Notes: a model not told the origin generated them from the sequence alone. 64,000 bases of DNA from Mycolicibacter sp. MU0102 (GCF_963378105.1 NZ_OY726398.1:2170001-2234000); one strand, 5' to 3'. Positions 41,175 through 51,961 are shown, counted from the stretch's first letter. Numbers and translations: made by a program.

Positions 41175-41651
41175 CTAGGGCTGTGCGGCCTCTTCTGCGA
41201 CGTCGCGGATTCGCTCCAGGGTGCGACGCATATCGCGAATGTTGTTGCGCTGCCGTAGAAAACCGCCGAATACGTAGTAGTACACGGTGGTGAGGAAGGA
41301 CTTGGCCAGCTGGAACGATTCGGTGACGTCGGTGCCATCCGCAGTGGGGGTGAGCTGGTAGCGCCACCGGTTCACGGCTCGGTCACCGGCGAGCACCGCG
41401 AAGCCGAACACCCGGTTCGGTTCGCACTCGGTGACCCGGCACGTGGTCCAGTACACCGGCCCGATCCCGTTGCGCCGCACATGCCCGCGGAATCGTGCGC
41501 CCACTGCGGGACCGTCAGCGCCGTCGAGCCACTGCGCCTCAAAGGTCTCCGGGGAAAACTTCCCGATGTTGCGAACGTCGGCCACCAGATCCCAGATCCG
41601 CTCGGCCGGGGCCGCCATGTGTACTGTCGCCGAACCCTGCATGTTCGCCAT
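41175..41651 (-). CDS. SRPBCC (polyketide cyclase/dehydrase-like) protein
   Basis: The 158-residue START-like protein has ATVHMAAPAERIWDLVADV at the N-terminus, the strand FGFAVLAGDRAVNRWRYQLTP and a long C-terminal helix (RQRNNIRDMRRTLERIRD). It likely binds a hydrophobic ligand. ATG 41651 (MANMQG) was chosen; ATG 41642 is also possible and neither has a strong binding site. It probably corresponds to Rv1883c. Confidence 0.8.
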   Translation of the reverse strand: MANMQGSATVHMAAPAERIWDLVADVRNIGKFSPETFEAQWLDGADGPAVGARFRGHVRRNGIGPVYWTTCRVTECEPNRVFGFAVLAGDRAVNRWRYQLTPTADGTDVTESFQLAKSFLTTVYYYVFGGFLRQRNNIRDMRRTLERIRDVAEEAAQP

Positions 41652-41693
41652 CCAATCACGTCGGCGACGCCACGGTAACCCCTCCAGGCAAAG

Positions 41694-41729
41694 CACTGGG
41701 CCCCACCCGGAATCGGATGGGGCCCAGTG
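41694..41729 (-). terminator. Strong hairpin downstream of fbpB
   Basis: CACTGGGCCCCA (41694-41705) and TGGGGCCCAGTG (41718-41729) form a perfect 12-bp stem, extended by CCG/CGG after one mismatch, with a 4-nt loop. It begins 27 bp past the fbpB stop on the minus strand. No U-tract follows, as is common in mycobacteria. Confidence 0.72.
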
Positions 41730-41755
41730 GTAAGACCGCTGCGGTCGGCGCAGAC

Positions 41756-42739
41756 TTAGCTGCCGCCGCCGCTGGCGCCCAGGTGGCTCTGCAGGTCGGG
41801 CTTCATGGCCTGCAGCTGCTGGCCCCAGTACTCCCAGCTGTGGGTGCCATAGTCGGGGAAGTTGAAGACTGCGTTGTTGCCGCCGGCCGCGGTGTAGAGC
41901 TCCTGGAACTTCTTGTTCTGGCCGATCATGAAGTTGCCCTCGAGGAACGTCGCGGGGATGTTGTCGCCGCCCAACTCGTTCGGACGACCGTTACCGCAGT
42001 AGACCCACAGGCGGGTGTTGTTGGCGACCAGCTTGCCGACGTTGACCGTGGGGTCGTTGCGCAACCAGGCCTGGTCGTCGTCCGGGCCCCACATGTCTTC
42101 CTTCTTGTAGCCGCCGGCGTCACCCATGGCCAGGCCGATCCAGCTCTTGCCGTCCGAGGGGTTGATGTAGCCCGACAGCGAACCGGCGTAGGTGAACTGG
42201 TTGGGGTGGTAGATCGCCAGCGTCAGCGCCGACGCACCGGCCATCGACAGGCCGACCGCGGCGTTGCGGCTCTGGCTCACTCCGTACTCCGAGGCCAGGT
42301 AGGCCGGCAGCTCGCTGGTGAGGAAGGTCTCCCACTTGTAGGTGGAGCAGCCCGCCTTGCCGCAAGCCGGCTTGTACCAGTCGCTGTAGAAGCTGGACTG
42401 GCCACCGACCGGCATGATCACCGAGATGCCCGACTGGTAGTACCACTCGAATGCCGGGGTGTTGATGTCCCAGCCGTTGTAGTCGTCCTGGGCCCGCATG
42501 CCGTCGAGCAGGTACAGGCCCGGGCTGCCGGAGCCGCCGGGCTGGAACTGGACCTTGATGTCACGGCCCATACCTGCCGAAGGCACTTGCAGGTACTCGA
42601 CCGGCAGACCCGGCCGGGAGAACGCCGATGCGGTCGCCTCGCTACCTGTCAGGCCGATTAGACCCGGCAGCGCTGCGGCAGCTATCGCGCCGACCAAAAG
42701 TCGGCGTGCCCAGCGCAATCCCTTGCTCACGTCTGTCAT
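41756..42739 (-). CDS. fbpB: Antigen 85 mycolyltransferase (Ag85B type)
   Basis: Secreted mycolyltransferase that makes trehalose dimycolate and mycolyl-arabinogalactan. The 327-residue precursor starts at ATG 42739 (site GGGGCAGGA); the signal peptide ends EATA-SAFSRPGLPVEYLQVPS. The catalytic Ser lies in VGLSMAGASALTLA, the Glu in YCGNGRPNELGGDN and the His in FPDYGTHSWEYWG. The Cys pair PACGKAGCSTYKWETF is the family disulfide. Position matches Rv1886c. A strong hairpin follows the stop. Confidence 0.96.
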   Translation of the reverse strand: MTDVSKGLRWARRLLVGAIAAAALPGLIGLTGSEATASAFSRPGLPVEYLQVPSAGMGRDIKVQFQPGGSGSPGLYLLDGMRAQDDYNGWDINTPAFEWYYQSGISVIMPVGGQSSFYSDWYKPACGKAGCSTYKWETFLTSELPAYLASEYGVSQSRNAAVGLSMAGASALTLAIYHPNQFTYAGSLSGYINPSDGKSWIGLAMGDAGGYKKEDMWGPDDDQAWLRNDPTVNVGKLVANNTRLWVYCGNGRPNELGGDNIPATFLEGNFMIGQNKKFQELYTAAGGNNAVFNFPDYGTHSWEYWGQQLQAMKPDLQSHLGASGGGS

Positions 42740-43085
42740 TCCTGCCCCTTGTCGTCGTGCTGTGGACCGTTCAATCTCTCGATCGCGACGCCACGCGCGC
42801 CACACTTCGGCATCGGCCCTTACATGCAGCAACGGCCGCAATTTGCAAGTTCAGCGGCCGTCTAGGGATCCGACTCGCATATAGCATACCCGATTTTGGC
42901 CCCGGACCCGGTTAGGACAAGCCGGACGACACGCGTAGGCTCCCCTCCGGTAAGCCGACAAGACCACACAGTCCTGAGCTGTCCCCGGTCCGTTCCGGCG
43001 CCCCGCCGATCCCGTTCACGGGCCCGGTGAAGGCCCTGAGCAGACGCGGTGACATCGCAGATCAGGACGATTGGGGCGCGCGATT
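42740..43085. other. Divergent intergenic region fbpB / DUF7159-like gene
   Basis: About 345 bp without a supported gene. A -10-like TATGCT (minus strand, 42888 to 42883) or overlapping TATATG could serve fbpB, giving a leader of about 140 nt; no clear -35 is visible. No Shine-Dalgarno or -10 was found for the TTG-start gene at 43086. No repeat or RNA gene was recognised. Confidence 0.5.
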
Positions 43086-44198
43086 TTGGACACCGTACTG
43101 GGGCTGGCGATCACGCCGTCGACAATCGGCTGGGTCATGGCCGACGCCGGGGGCTCGGGCTGCCCGACGGTTATCGGTGAAGAAGTGAGTGTCGCCGTCG
43201 GCGACGCCGGACCCGACGCGGTAGATCTGGCGGCACAAGCCTCAGCGGTGGCTGACCAGCTGCGCACCATGTTGGCCGCACGCGGCGAACGACTGCACGG
43301 CGTGGCAGTGACCTGGAGCGATGAAGCGGCCGTCGGCGCCGCGCTGCTGCTCGAGTCGCTGGCGGACGCCGGCTTCGAGCACGTTGTTCCGGTGCGCTAT
43401 AGCCAGGCGGCTATGTCGCTGGCCGCCGGAATCGGCGTTCCACACGCACGGACCGCGGTATGTGTCGTCGAAGCCGAGGTGGCCACCCTGGTCCTGCCCG
43501 ACCAGCCGGGTTGCGCCGAAGCGATCGTCACCGGCTGCCCGATCAACGGCCTCGATGATGTGACCGCCTGGCTCGGTGACACGGTGACCTCGAGAGGTCA
43601 GCGGCCGGAAATGCTCCTGGTGGCCGGATCGGTGCGGGGTATGGACCGACTCGGGCGCCGCCTGGAGTCCGCGCTGTCGGTGCCGGTCTTCGTCCAGGGC
43701 GGGGCGTTTCAGGCGTTGGCGCGAGGCGCGGCCCAGGCCCTGGCGCCGGATGCCGAATTGATTTCGGCGCCGCTTGAGGCGCCCGCGGCCGGCGTGGAGA
43801 TCGGCAACGGCGGCCGGCGTCGTGTGCGGTCACTGTCCTATGCCGGAGCGCTGCTGATGCTGGCGGCCGGAGCGGTGACGTTGGTGGCCTCGGTAGCCGC
43901 CGCGTTGAGCTTGCAACTCGGCCCGAGCAGGGTAGAGCCGGATGCGACGCCACCGCAGCGCGCCACGGTGGCGCGCGTCGCCGTGCCCGCCGCCCCGGCC
44001 CCGGCGGCCGCACCAGCCCTGCCGCCACCTGCCGCCCCCGCGCCCCCGAGCGAGACACCGGAAGAGGCGCCCGCCGAGTTCGGTTCGCTGTGGGACGCAC
44101 CGCTGGCCGCTCCGGACCTGCAGGAATCGTCTCCCAATGGTGTCCCTTCGCGGCTGGAACGCGTGCGGGACCACATTTTCGGCCTACCCGGCCGCTGA
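43086..44198 (+). CDS. DUF7159-like mycobacterial membrane protein
   Basis: The 370-residue protein starts with a TTG (43086) read as MDTVLGLAITPSTIGWVMAD, the typical start of this mycobacterial family; a TTG five codons upstream is possible. The first ~230 residues look like an actin/Hsp70-like ATPase fold (VAVTWSDEAAVGAALLLESL, CVVEAEVATLVLP, PEMLLVAGSVRGMDRL). One membrane segment follows (ALLMLAAGAVTLVASVAAAL), then a long Pro/Ala-rich tail. It is probably the counterpart of Rv1887. Function unknown. Confidence 0.78.
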   Translation: MDTVLGLAITPSTIGWVMADAGGSGCPTVIGEEVSVAVGDAGPDAVDLAAQASAVADQLRTMLAARGERLHGVAVTWSDEAAVGAALLLESLADAGFEHVVPVRYSQAAMSLAAGIGVPHARTAVCVVEAEVATLVLPDQPGCAEAIVTGCPINGLDDVTAWLGDTVTSRGQRPEMLLVAGSVRGMDRLGRRLESALSVPVFVQGGAFQALARGAAQALAPDAELISAPLEAPAAGVEIGNGGRRRVRSLSYAGALLMLAAGAVTLVASVAAALSLQLGPSRVEPDATPPQRATVARVAVPAAPAPAAAPALPPPAAPAPPSETPEEAPAEFGSLWDAPLAAPDLQESSPNGVPSRLERVRDHIFGLPGR

Positions 44199-44199
44199 G

Positions 44200-44760
44200 T
44201 CAGGCCCCGTCGGCAGTGAGGGTCCCCGAGAAGGACACCGTCACCTCGTCGGCGACCTGCATCGCCCCCACGAGCATCGAATAGCGCCGCACACCGAAGT
44301 CGCTGTGGAGCACCCGGCTGTCGCCGCTCAGCTGCCAGGAGTCGCTGCCGCCCGCATTGGTCACCCGAAGCTCGACGACATGCGGCTTGCGCCGGCCGTG
44401 GATCTCCAGCTCGCCGCTCAGCCGATAGCCGTCATCGGTCGGTTCGATGGCGCTGGAACTGAACCGGATCAGGCGATGTTTTCTGCTGTCGAGGCATTTG
44501 AGCGCATTGCCGCGGATCAGCGTCTTCTCCGGTGCGGTCAGCGGCGTCATCCCGCCCTCGCCCTGCAACACGCGCAGCGAATCGACCTCGACTGCCAGCT
44601 CTACCGCGGTAGGCCGGTCACCTGACCGCGAGACGGTTGCTTCCCAGCGTTCCATCACGATGGTCAGCCGATGGCCCATCTTTGCCGCTCGCCCCGCCAC
44701 ATCGGTGCGGACCAGCAGCTGGCCGTGCGATGCGTCGAGCTGCCACTGCGTTCCGGTCAT
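44200..44760 (-). CDS. YceI family lipid-binding protein
   Basis: The 186-residue beta-barrel protein resembles YceI, which binds polyprenoid lipids. Blocks: GTQWQLDASHGQLLVRTDVAGRAAKMGHRL, VDSLRVLQGEGGMTPLT, GNALKCLDSRKHRLIRFSS and GELEIHGRRKPHVVEL (each only in part diagnostic). No signal peptide is present. Start ATG 44760. It converges on the preceding gene with a single-base gap; by position it may match Rv1890c. Confidence 0.8.
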   Translation of the reverse strand: MTGTQWQLDASHGQLLVRTDVAGRAAKMGHRLTIVMERWEATVSRSGDRPTAVELAVEVDSLRVLQGEGGMTPLTAPEKTLIRGNALKCLDSRKHRLIRFSSSAIEPTDDGYRLSGELEIHGRRKPHVVELRVTNAGGSDSWQLSGDSRVLHSDFGVRRYSMLVGAMQVADEVTVSFSGTLTADGA

Positions 44761-44885
44761 CCGCGGCACTCTAGCGGGCCGGGCGCGTGGGGTTTCCACG
44801 GATTCGCGCTGACGTGCGACGACCACCCGTTAGGCTCTGACGCGTCGCCGACGGGTGACCTGGATCGACAGACTGAGGGCGAAGA

Positions 44886-45308
44886 ATGATTCGTGAACTA
44901 GCTGCAGCTGCTTTCATCGTGGGAGCCGCGGGTGCAGTCGCTATCAACGCCGCACCGGTTGCCGGTGCCTACCCCGGCGACGTGCCGGGCATGGTCGATG
45001 GCCAGCGCCAGGGCGACACCTGCTTCAGCTGGGAACGCTTCATCTACGGTCACGGCCCCAACGGCCAAGCGCTGGCATGCCACTTCATCGCCAACCAGTT
45101 CCCGCCCAAGGACACCGGGTTCTGGCAGATCTCCTACCCGCTCTACGGGGTGCAGGACATCGGTTCGCCGTGCCCGAATCCGCAGTCGGCCGCGCAATCG
45201 CCCGACGGGCTGCCGCTGCTGTGCTTGGGCGCGCGCGGCTGGCAGCCCGGTATCTACACCGGAGGCATCGGTCCCTACTTCCCGCCGGGGATCGCCCAGG
45301 TCGGGTAA
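44886..45308 (+). CDS. Small secreted protein, Rv1891-like
   Basis: The 140-residue product has a signal peptide (AAAAFIVGAAGAVAINAAPV, cleavage near AGA-YPGD) and a mature part with four Cys (DTCFSW, LACHF, SPCPNP, LLCLGA) that may form two disulfides. RBS GAGGGCGAAGA precedes ATG 44886. Size and position fit Rv1891, of unknown function. Rich in Gly, Pro and aromatic residues, with no enzyme motif. Confidence 0.82.
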   Translation: MIRELAAAAFIVGAAGAVAINAAPVAGAYPGDVPGMVDGQRQGDTCFSWERFIYGHGPNGQALACHFIANQFPPKDTGFWQISYPLYGVQDIGSPCPNPQSAAQSPDGLPLLCLGARGWQPGIYTGGIGPYFPPGIAQVG

Positions 45309-45401
45309 GCGCACCTGCCGCATCCGCCGGTCAGCTTCTGCCCAGACTGGTGCGCTAGCTTCGAGCGGACGACAGCCGCTCACGGTAAGGAGCAGCGCAC
45401 C

Positions 45402-46421
45402 ATGCAACTGGGGATGATCGGTCTAGGTCGAATGGGCGCCAACCTCGTTCGGCGCATGGTAGACGGCGGTCACGAATGCGTCGTCTACGACCACAACGCC
45501 GACGCGGTCAGCGCATTGACCACCGAGCCCAACACCAGCGGAGTCTCGTCGCTGGCCGAGCTTGCGGCGCAGCTGTCCGCGCCGCGGGTGGTGTGGGTGA
45601 TGGTGCCCGCCGGTGCCATCACCACGGGGGTCATCGAAGAACTTGCCGGCACACTAGAAGCCGGAGACATCGTGATCGACGGCGGAAACTCCTATTACCG
45701 CGACGACATCGCGCACGCAAAGATCTTGGCCGACAAAGGTATTCATCTGCTCGATTGCGGCACCAGTGGCGGGGTGTGGGGCCGCGACCGGGGTTACTGC
45801 CTCATGGTCGGCGGCGATCGGGCAGCGTTCGACCATGTCGAGCCGATCTTCGCGACCGTGGCTCCGGGGGTGGACGCGGCCCCGCGCACCCCGGGACGGG
45901 AGGGCGAGATCGGGCAAGCCGAGAAAGGCTATCTGTACTGCGGTCCATCGGGAGCCGGGCACTTCGTGAAGATGGTGCACAACGGCATCGAGTACGGGAT
46001 GATGGCCTCGATCGCCGAGGGGCTGAACATCCTGCACCACGCCAACATCGGTAAGCAGGACCAACAGGGTGATGCCGAAACCGCGCCGTTGAGCAATCCC
46101 GAGTTCTATCGGTACGACATCGACATCGAGCAGGTCACCGAGGTCTGGCGGCGGGGCAGCGTAATCGGTTCCTGGTTGCTGGATCTGACCGCCGGCGCGC
46201 TGCAGAAGTCGCCGCAATTGGAGGAATTCGCCGGCCGGGTCTCCGATTCCGGCGAGGGGCGGTGGACCGTGATCGCCGCCATCGACGAGGGCGTCCCCGC
46301 ACCAGTTCTCACCACCGCGCTGTACGCGCGATTCGCCTCGCGCCAGCTGTTCGAGTTCGGCGCGAAGGTGCTCTCGGCGATGCGCAAGCAATTCGGCGGG
46401 CACGACGAGAAGTCCGGGTGA
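45402..46421 (+). CDS. Short-form 6-phosphogluconate dehydrogenase (YqeC type)
   Basis: The 339-residue enzyme has MQLGMIGLGRMGANLVRRMV (cofactor fold), DGGNSYYRDDIAHAK, and the catalytic GAGHFVKMVHNGIEYG block, followed by a shortened C-terminal helical domain. The short form is usually tetrameric and often NAD-preferring. The long form (gnd) lies at 5130-6578, so this genome has both. RBS AAGGAG is 9 nt before ATG 45402. In M. tuberculosis the short form is Rv1122 (gnd2), far from this region. Confidence 0.92.
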   Translation: MQLGMIGLGRMGANLVRRMVDGGHECVVYDHNADAVSALTTEPNTSGVSSLAELAAQLSAPRVVWVMVPAGAITTGVIEELAGTLEAGDIVIDGGNSYYRDDIAHAKILADKGIHLLDCGTSGGVWGRDRGYCLMVGGDRAAFDHVEPIFATVAPGVDAAPRTPGREGEIGQAEKGYLYCGPSGAGHFVKMVHNGIEYGMMASIAEGLNILHHANIGKQDQQGDAETAPLSNPEFYRYDIDIEQVTEVWRRGSVIGSWLLDLTAGALQKSPQLEEFAGRVSDSGEGRWTVIAAIDEGVPAPVLTTALYARFASRQLFEFGAKVLSAMRKQFGGHDEKSG

Positions 46422-46496
46422 CCGGCCCGGCCTGAACGACGCGGGGCTGTCTACGCGATCCTGGCCGCTTCCAGCCCTGGCGTGCCAGTATGGGGA

Positions 46497-47480
46497 ATGC
46501 CGCGGCGACGGCGGGAAACCCAGGTACCTGGTGTTCCGGTGATGGCCGGTAGCGACAGGGCGACCGTGCGAGTGATCGCCCTGGGCGTGCTGCTGCTCGC
46601 GGCCGGCGCCACGACGCGCGGATACCTGCCCGGTGCCGCGCGTGAGCCACACCGCATGAGCGCCGCAAGCACCGTGGAACCGATTGTGCTGGCGGCGCTG
46701 TTGGCGGTGTCGGGCACGATCATCGCCGTCGCTGTCGTGCATCGTGCACGGCATCAACGCGCGAGGGCCGGCGACATCGGCCAGTTGTCCCTGACCGCTG
46801 GAGCGGCACGAGGACCGATCTGGCGCGCGGTGCTGATCGTCGCGGCGGCGCTGGCGCTGTGGCTGTTGACCATCCTGATGCTGGCCAAGCTCGGTGGCGG
46901 GCTCCGAATCGAGCTCCCGACGGAGGTGCCCGGGACCGGTGAGACGCCGCCGGGCACGCCGGGCACTTCGGCCCCGCCACCGGCCGCGCCCAGCGGACTA
47001 GCCGGTGGCGCGTCCGCCTATCTGCTGGCCGTTTCCAGCCTGTTGCTGGCTCTGCTCGCCACCGCGGTCCTCGTCGCACGCGCCCGGCGCCCGCATCCCG
47101 CACCGCCCGAGGCCGTCGTGTTTCCGGCGATCATGGACGAACCCAGTGCCGACGAAAACCTGGTTCGGGCAGCAGAACTCGGCCTAGCCCGGATCGCCGA
47201 TCCCAGTCGCGAGCCACGGGCGGCGATCATCGCCTGCTACGCGGTGATGGAACGCAACCTAGGCGCCGTTCCCGATATCGCACCCCGCGCCTTCGATACC
47301 CCCACCGAAGTGCTGGCGCGAGCCGTCGAAGCTCACGCCCTACCAGCGGCCAACGCGACCCGGCTGGTGGAACTGTTCACCGAGGCGCGCTTCAGCGCCC
47401 ACCTGATGACCGAGCGCGATCGCGCTGATGCGATCGCGGCGCTGCGGCAGGTCCTCGAGGAATTGCGGAATACACGATGA
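46497..47480 (+). CDS. DUF4129 membrane protein of the moxR operon
   Basis: The ~327-residue protein has three to four membrane segments (residues ~18-34, ~55-73, ~96-118, ~165-187), a Pro-rich linker (GTPGTSAPPPAAP) and a cytosolic C-terminal DUF4129 domain (AAIIACYAVMERNLGAVPD, ETPTEVLARA-like DTPTEVLARAVEA, RFSAHLMTERDRADAIAAL). DUF4129 often pairs with MoxR ATPases and transglutaminase proteins. The start is uncertain between GTG 46482, ATG 46497 and ATG 46542. It overlaps the next gene by 4 bp. Resembles Rv3166c. Confidence 0.82.
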   Translation: MPRRRRETQVPGVPVMAGSDRATVRVIALGVLLLAAGATTRGYLPGAAREPHRMSAASTVEPIVLAALLAVSGTIIAVAVVHRARHQRARAGDIGQLSLTAGAARGPIWRAVLIVAAALALWLLTILMLAKLGGGLRIELPTEVPGTGETPPGTPGTSAPPPAAPSGLAGGASAYLLAVSSLLLALLATAVLVARARRPHPAPPEAVVFPAIMDEPSADENLVRAAELGLARIADPSREPRAAIIACYAVMERNLGAVPDIAPRAFDTPTEVLARAVEAHALPAANATRLVELFTEARFSAHLMTERDRADAIAALRQVLEELRNTR

Positions 47481-47961
47481 AAGTGCTCGCCCTACAAGGT
47501 GTCCTGCTGATCGTGGGCGCTGAGCTCGTGGCGCTGATGACTAATCAGCGTCAGCTGTTGTTCGGCGCGGCGGGCCTGGCGGTCGCGCTGCCGGTTCTCG
47601 GTATCCGGCGCCTGTTGACCACGGGAGGCTCGGCGCCACCGGAAGATCCGGCGGTTACCGACGAGCCCGGTGAGGCGCTGCGCCGCTGGCGCTCGGGTAC
47701 CGAAGCCAGAATCCGCTGGTCGGAATCGACCAGGGCCGACTGGGATCGGCGATGGCGACCGATCCTGGCAGGGCGGTTCGAGGTCTCCACCGGGCAGGGG
47801 AGGGCGAAGGATCCCGCTGCGTTCGCTGCGACCGGTGCGTTGTTGTTCGGCGACGAGCTATGGCCGTGGGTCGATCCCGGCAACGTCGCGCCCACCGGAG
47901 ACAGCGGATCCGGACCGGGACGCGCTGTGCTGGAAGAGATTTTGTGCCGCCTGGAGCAGCG

Positions 47962-47965
<4 letters not shown>
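47477..47965 (+). CDS. Membrane protein of the moxR operon, unknown function
   Basis: The 162-residue product has two adjacent hydrophobic segments (VLALQGVLLIVGAELVALM and LLFGAAGLAVALPVLGI) and then a cytosolic, charged part (RWRSGTEARIRWSESTRADWDRRW) that ends in an acidic Gly-rich tail. The start ATG overlaps the upstream stop (ATGA), and its own stop overlaps the moxR ATG the same way. It resembles Rv3165c by place and size. No enzyme motif. Confidence 0.8.
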
Positions 47966-48941
<976 letters not shown>

Positions 48942-48945
<4 letters not shown>

Positions 48946-50216
48946 CGCCCGACCCCGACATCTACGAGGCGGATGTTGTGATGCATTGGCGGGCATCCCC
49001 ATTCGCCAAGGCGGTGGCCACCGGTGCCGCGCTGGCCTTGGTGCTGGCCGTGGGTGCATCGCGCTGGCAGCTGATCGCGTTTGCCGCACCGTTGCTTGCC
49101 GTCTTGTGCTCGCTGGACAGCCAGCGACCCGTGCCCGGGTTGCGGGTACAGGGCGCGCCGTCGGTGCAACGCTGCTTCGAGACGGAGTCGGTCGAATTGG
49201 CGGTCGGCGCAACGGTATCGGGTGCCGACGTGGTGCGTGTGAGCCTGGCGGTGTCGGCGCATCCGGCGCTCAGTCTCGAGATCACGGAGTCCACCGTCGC
49301 GGCTGGGAGCCGAATAACGGTCACTGCCGTCGCCGGACGCTGGGGCCGGTATCCGATCCGTGCCACCGTGAGCGCTGTGGCCCGGGGCGGTCTGTTGGTC
49401 GGGACGGGAACTGTCGACGTCGCCGAGGTCACCGTGTTCCCGCTGGCGCCGCCGCAGTCCACACCGGTCCCGCACAGCGACCTGCTTGACCGGGTGGGGA
49501 CCCACCTGACCCGGCATCCGGGCCGCGGCGTGGAGTACGCCGACATCCGGGCCTACGTTCCCGGTGATCCACTGCGCGCGGTGAATTGGCCGGTCAGCGC
49601 ACGACGCGGGAGCCTGCATGTCACCCAGCGCCTGACCGATCGTGGCGCCGACATAGTGGTCTTGATCGACGCCTACCCGCAGCCTGCCGGCCCGGCGACC
49701 GAGGCGACCGAACGGTCGGTACTGGGCGCGGCGCAGGTGGTGCAGACCGCGCTGCGCAATGGCGACCGGGCCGGCATCGTCATTCTCGGTGGCCGCCACC
49801 CGCGTTGGGTCGGTGCGGAGATCGGGCAGCGCCAGTTCTATCGCATCGTCGACGCGGTGCTCGGCGCCGGCGACGGAGTCGAGTCGACCACCGGAACGCT
49901 GGCGCCCCGGGCCGCGGTCCCGGCGGGTGCTTTGATCATTGCGTTCTCCACGTTGCTGGACACCGAATTCGCGCTGGCGCTGACCGATCTGCGAAAACGG
50001 GGCCACGTGGTGCTCGCGGTAGACGTGCTGGGCGGCTCGCCATTCGAGAGCGACCTGGATCCGTTGGTGAACCGGATCTGGACGCTGCAGCGCAGTGCCA
50101 TGTATCGCGACATGGCCACCATCGGCGTCGATGTCGCCTCCTGGCCGTACGAGCAACCGTTGGAGCAGGCGATGCGTGTGGTGACACAGCGCCGCAGACC
50201 TGCGGCGGTGCGGTGA
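48942..50216 (+). CDS. DUF58 (VWA-like) membrane protein of the moxR operon
   Basis: The 424-residue protein starts at GTG 48942. Two hydrophobic segments near the N-terminus (AVATGAALALVLAVGA, LIAFAAPLLAVLCSL) are followed by a large domain. The DUF58 signature GVEYADIRAYVPGDPLRAVNW is present, then DIVVLIDAYPQ, a VWA-like strand whose metal-site DxSxS is altered (DAYPQ). It probably is the partner on which the MoxR ATPase acts. Size matches Rv3163c. Confidence 0.9.
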
Positions 50217-50683
50217 TGGCGCTTTCGCCCGGAGTCGACACGCGGCTGTCGCCGGCGCTGTCCGCCCTGTGTGGTCTGGCCGGCCTGTCGATGGCCGCGG
50301 TCGCCGGTTGGGGCGAATCGGGTATGGCAGTGACCGCGGCGCTGCTGGCCGCCGGTGCGGTGGTACTCGGGCTCCGGTGGAAAGCGGCCGCGACGATGGC
50401 GGTGTTGCTCGCGGCCGTCGCAATCGGCCTGGCCGAACCACCCGACGTTTCGGCGGCGGTGTCCGGCCTGGCCGCGGTCGGCTACCTCGCGCTGCGCCAC
50501 GTCGGCACGGTGACCCTGCCGACGGTGATCTATGCCCTCGGGTTCACCGTCGCGGGGTTAGTCGCGACGGTGTTCCCATGGCAGCTTCCTTGGCTACCGC
50601 TGTTGGCGCCGTTCGCGGTGTTCGGCCTTTATGTCGTTGCCGCACAACCGTTTCTGCGCACTTCTCTGGGCGCCGAGCGGTAA
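50216..50683 (+). CDS. Small membrane protein closing the moxR operon
   Basis: The 155-residue protein has about five hydrophobic segments (ALCGLAGLSMAAVAGW, AALLAAGAVVLGLRW, AVLLAAVAIGLA, YALGFTVAGLVATV, LLAPFAVFGLYVVAA). Its ATG overlaps the DUF58 stop by one base (TGATG); a GTG at 50213 is possible. Resembles Rv3162c in size and order. Function unknown. Confidence 0.82.
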   Translation: MALSPGVDTRLSPALSALCGLAGLSMAAVAGWGESGMAVTAALLAAGAVVLGLRWKAAATMAVLLAAVAIGLAEPPDVSAAVSGLAAVGYLALRHVGTVTLPTVIYALGFTVAGLVATVFPWQLPWLPLLAPFAVFGLYVVAAQPFLRTSLGAER

Positions 50684-50687
50684 TGGA

Positions 50688-51818
50688 TCAGACGCCCGAT
50701 GCCTCGTTGAGGGCTTCCAGGGTGCCGGTGGCCTCAAGGTATTCCTGAATCCACCGCTCGATGACGGCCGCGGTCTTCTCCACCTTGGTGAACTGGCCGA
50801 CGACCTGGCCGACCGGGTTGAACGCGACGTCGACGCTCTCGTTCGGGTACTTGTTCGTGGCACGCACGGCCATGCCGGAGACCATGTACTGCAGCGGCAT
50901 ACCCAGCGGCTTCGGGTTCTCCGGAGCTTCCCAGGCCTCGGTCCAGTCGTTGCGCAGCATCCGGGCGGGCTTGCCGGTGAAGGAGCGGCTGCGCACGGTG
51001 TCGCGGCTGCCGGCCTTGATGTAGGCCGCGTGCTGGGCCTCGGTGTTCGACGACTCCTCGACCATCAGCCACTGCGAACCGGTCCACGCGCCCTGTGCGC
51101 CCAGTGCGAGGGCCGCGGCGATCTGCTGGCCGCTGCCGATGCCGCCCGCCGCCAGCACCGGTACCGGTGCGACCGCCTTGACGACCTCAGGCCACAGCAC
51201 GATCGAGCCCACGTCGCCGCAGTGTCCGCCGGCCTCGCCGCCCTGAGCGATGATGATGTCCACCCCGGCCGCAGCGTGCTTCTGCGCCTGTCGCGCGGAG
51301 CCGCACAGTGCGGCGACCTTGCGGCCCGCCTCGTGGATGTGCTTGATCATGTCCGCCGGGGGAGTCCCGAGCGCGTTGGCGATCATGGTCACCTTCGGGT
51401 GCTGCAGCGCGACCTCGACCTGCGGGGTGGCGGTCGCCTCGGTCCAGCCGAGCAGCTGCAGGCTGTCGGCGTCGGCGCCCTCAACGGGCACCCCGTGGTC
51501 GGCGAGCAGCTTCTTGCCGAAGTCGAGGTGCTGCTGGGGGACCAGCTTGCGCAGCGACTCGGCCAGTTCCTCGGCGGACTGCCCGGAGTCCATGCCCTCG
51601 TACTTGTTCGGGATGACGATGTCCACGCCGTACGGGTGGTCGCCGATGTTCTCGTCGATCCACTTCAGCTCGATCTCGAGCTGCTCCGGGGTGAAGCCCA
51701 CCGCGCCCAGCACCCCGAAACCACCAGCCTTACTCACCGCGACGACAACGTCGCGACAGTGGGTAAAAGCGAAGATCGGGAACTCGATGCCGAGTTCGTC
51801 GCAGAGGGGAGTGTGCAT
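50688..51818 (-). CDS. NAD(P)H-dependent flavin oxidoreductase / nitronate monooxygenase family
   Basis: The 376-residue FMN TIM barrel begins MHTPLCDELGIEFPIFAF and has the family blocks GGFGVLGAVGFTPEQL, AQGGEAGGHCGDVGSI, PVLAAGGIGSGQQIAAALALGAQG (FMN phosphate site) and a shorter C-terminal cap. ATG 51818 with AAGGAG 6 nt upstream gives exactly the length of Rv1894c; the frame five codons longer is rejected. It probably denitrifies alkyl nitronates or reduces quinones. It lies 4 bp from the converging moxR operon. Confidence 0.93.
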   Translation of the reverse strand: MHTPLCDELGIEFPIFAFTHCRDVVVAVSKAGGFGVLGAVGFTPEQLEIELKWIDENIGDHPYGVDIVIPNKYEGMDSGQSAEELAESLRKLVPQQHLDFGKKLLADHGVPVEGADADSLQLLGWTEATATPQVEVALQHPKVTMIANALGTPPADMIKHIHEAGRKVAALCGSARQAQKHAAAGVDIIIAQGGEAGGHCGDVGSIVLWPEVVKAVAPVPVLAAGGIGSGQQIAAALALGAQGAWTGSQWLMVEESSNTEAQHAAYIKAGSRDTVRSRSFTGKPARMLRNDWTEAWEAPENPKPLGMPLQYMVSGMAVRATNKYPNESVDVAFNPVGQVVGQFTKVEKTAAVIERWIQEYLEATGTLEALNEASGV

Positions 51819-51961
51819 GACGGACTCCTTCACGGGGCGTGGGATCGAAGTGAAACGTGTTCTAATTAAGTACCAGACGCGGCATCGTGAGGCCAGTCGG
51901 GCCTAGGTGCGCTGGTGAAACCTAACACTACCGGCAATCGTGTCTTAGGGCATCGGGTGGC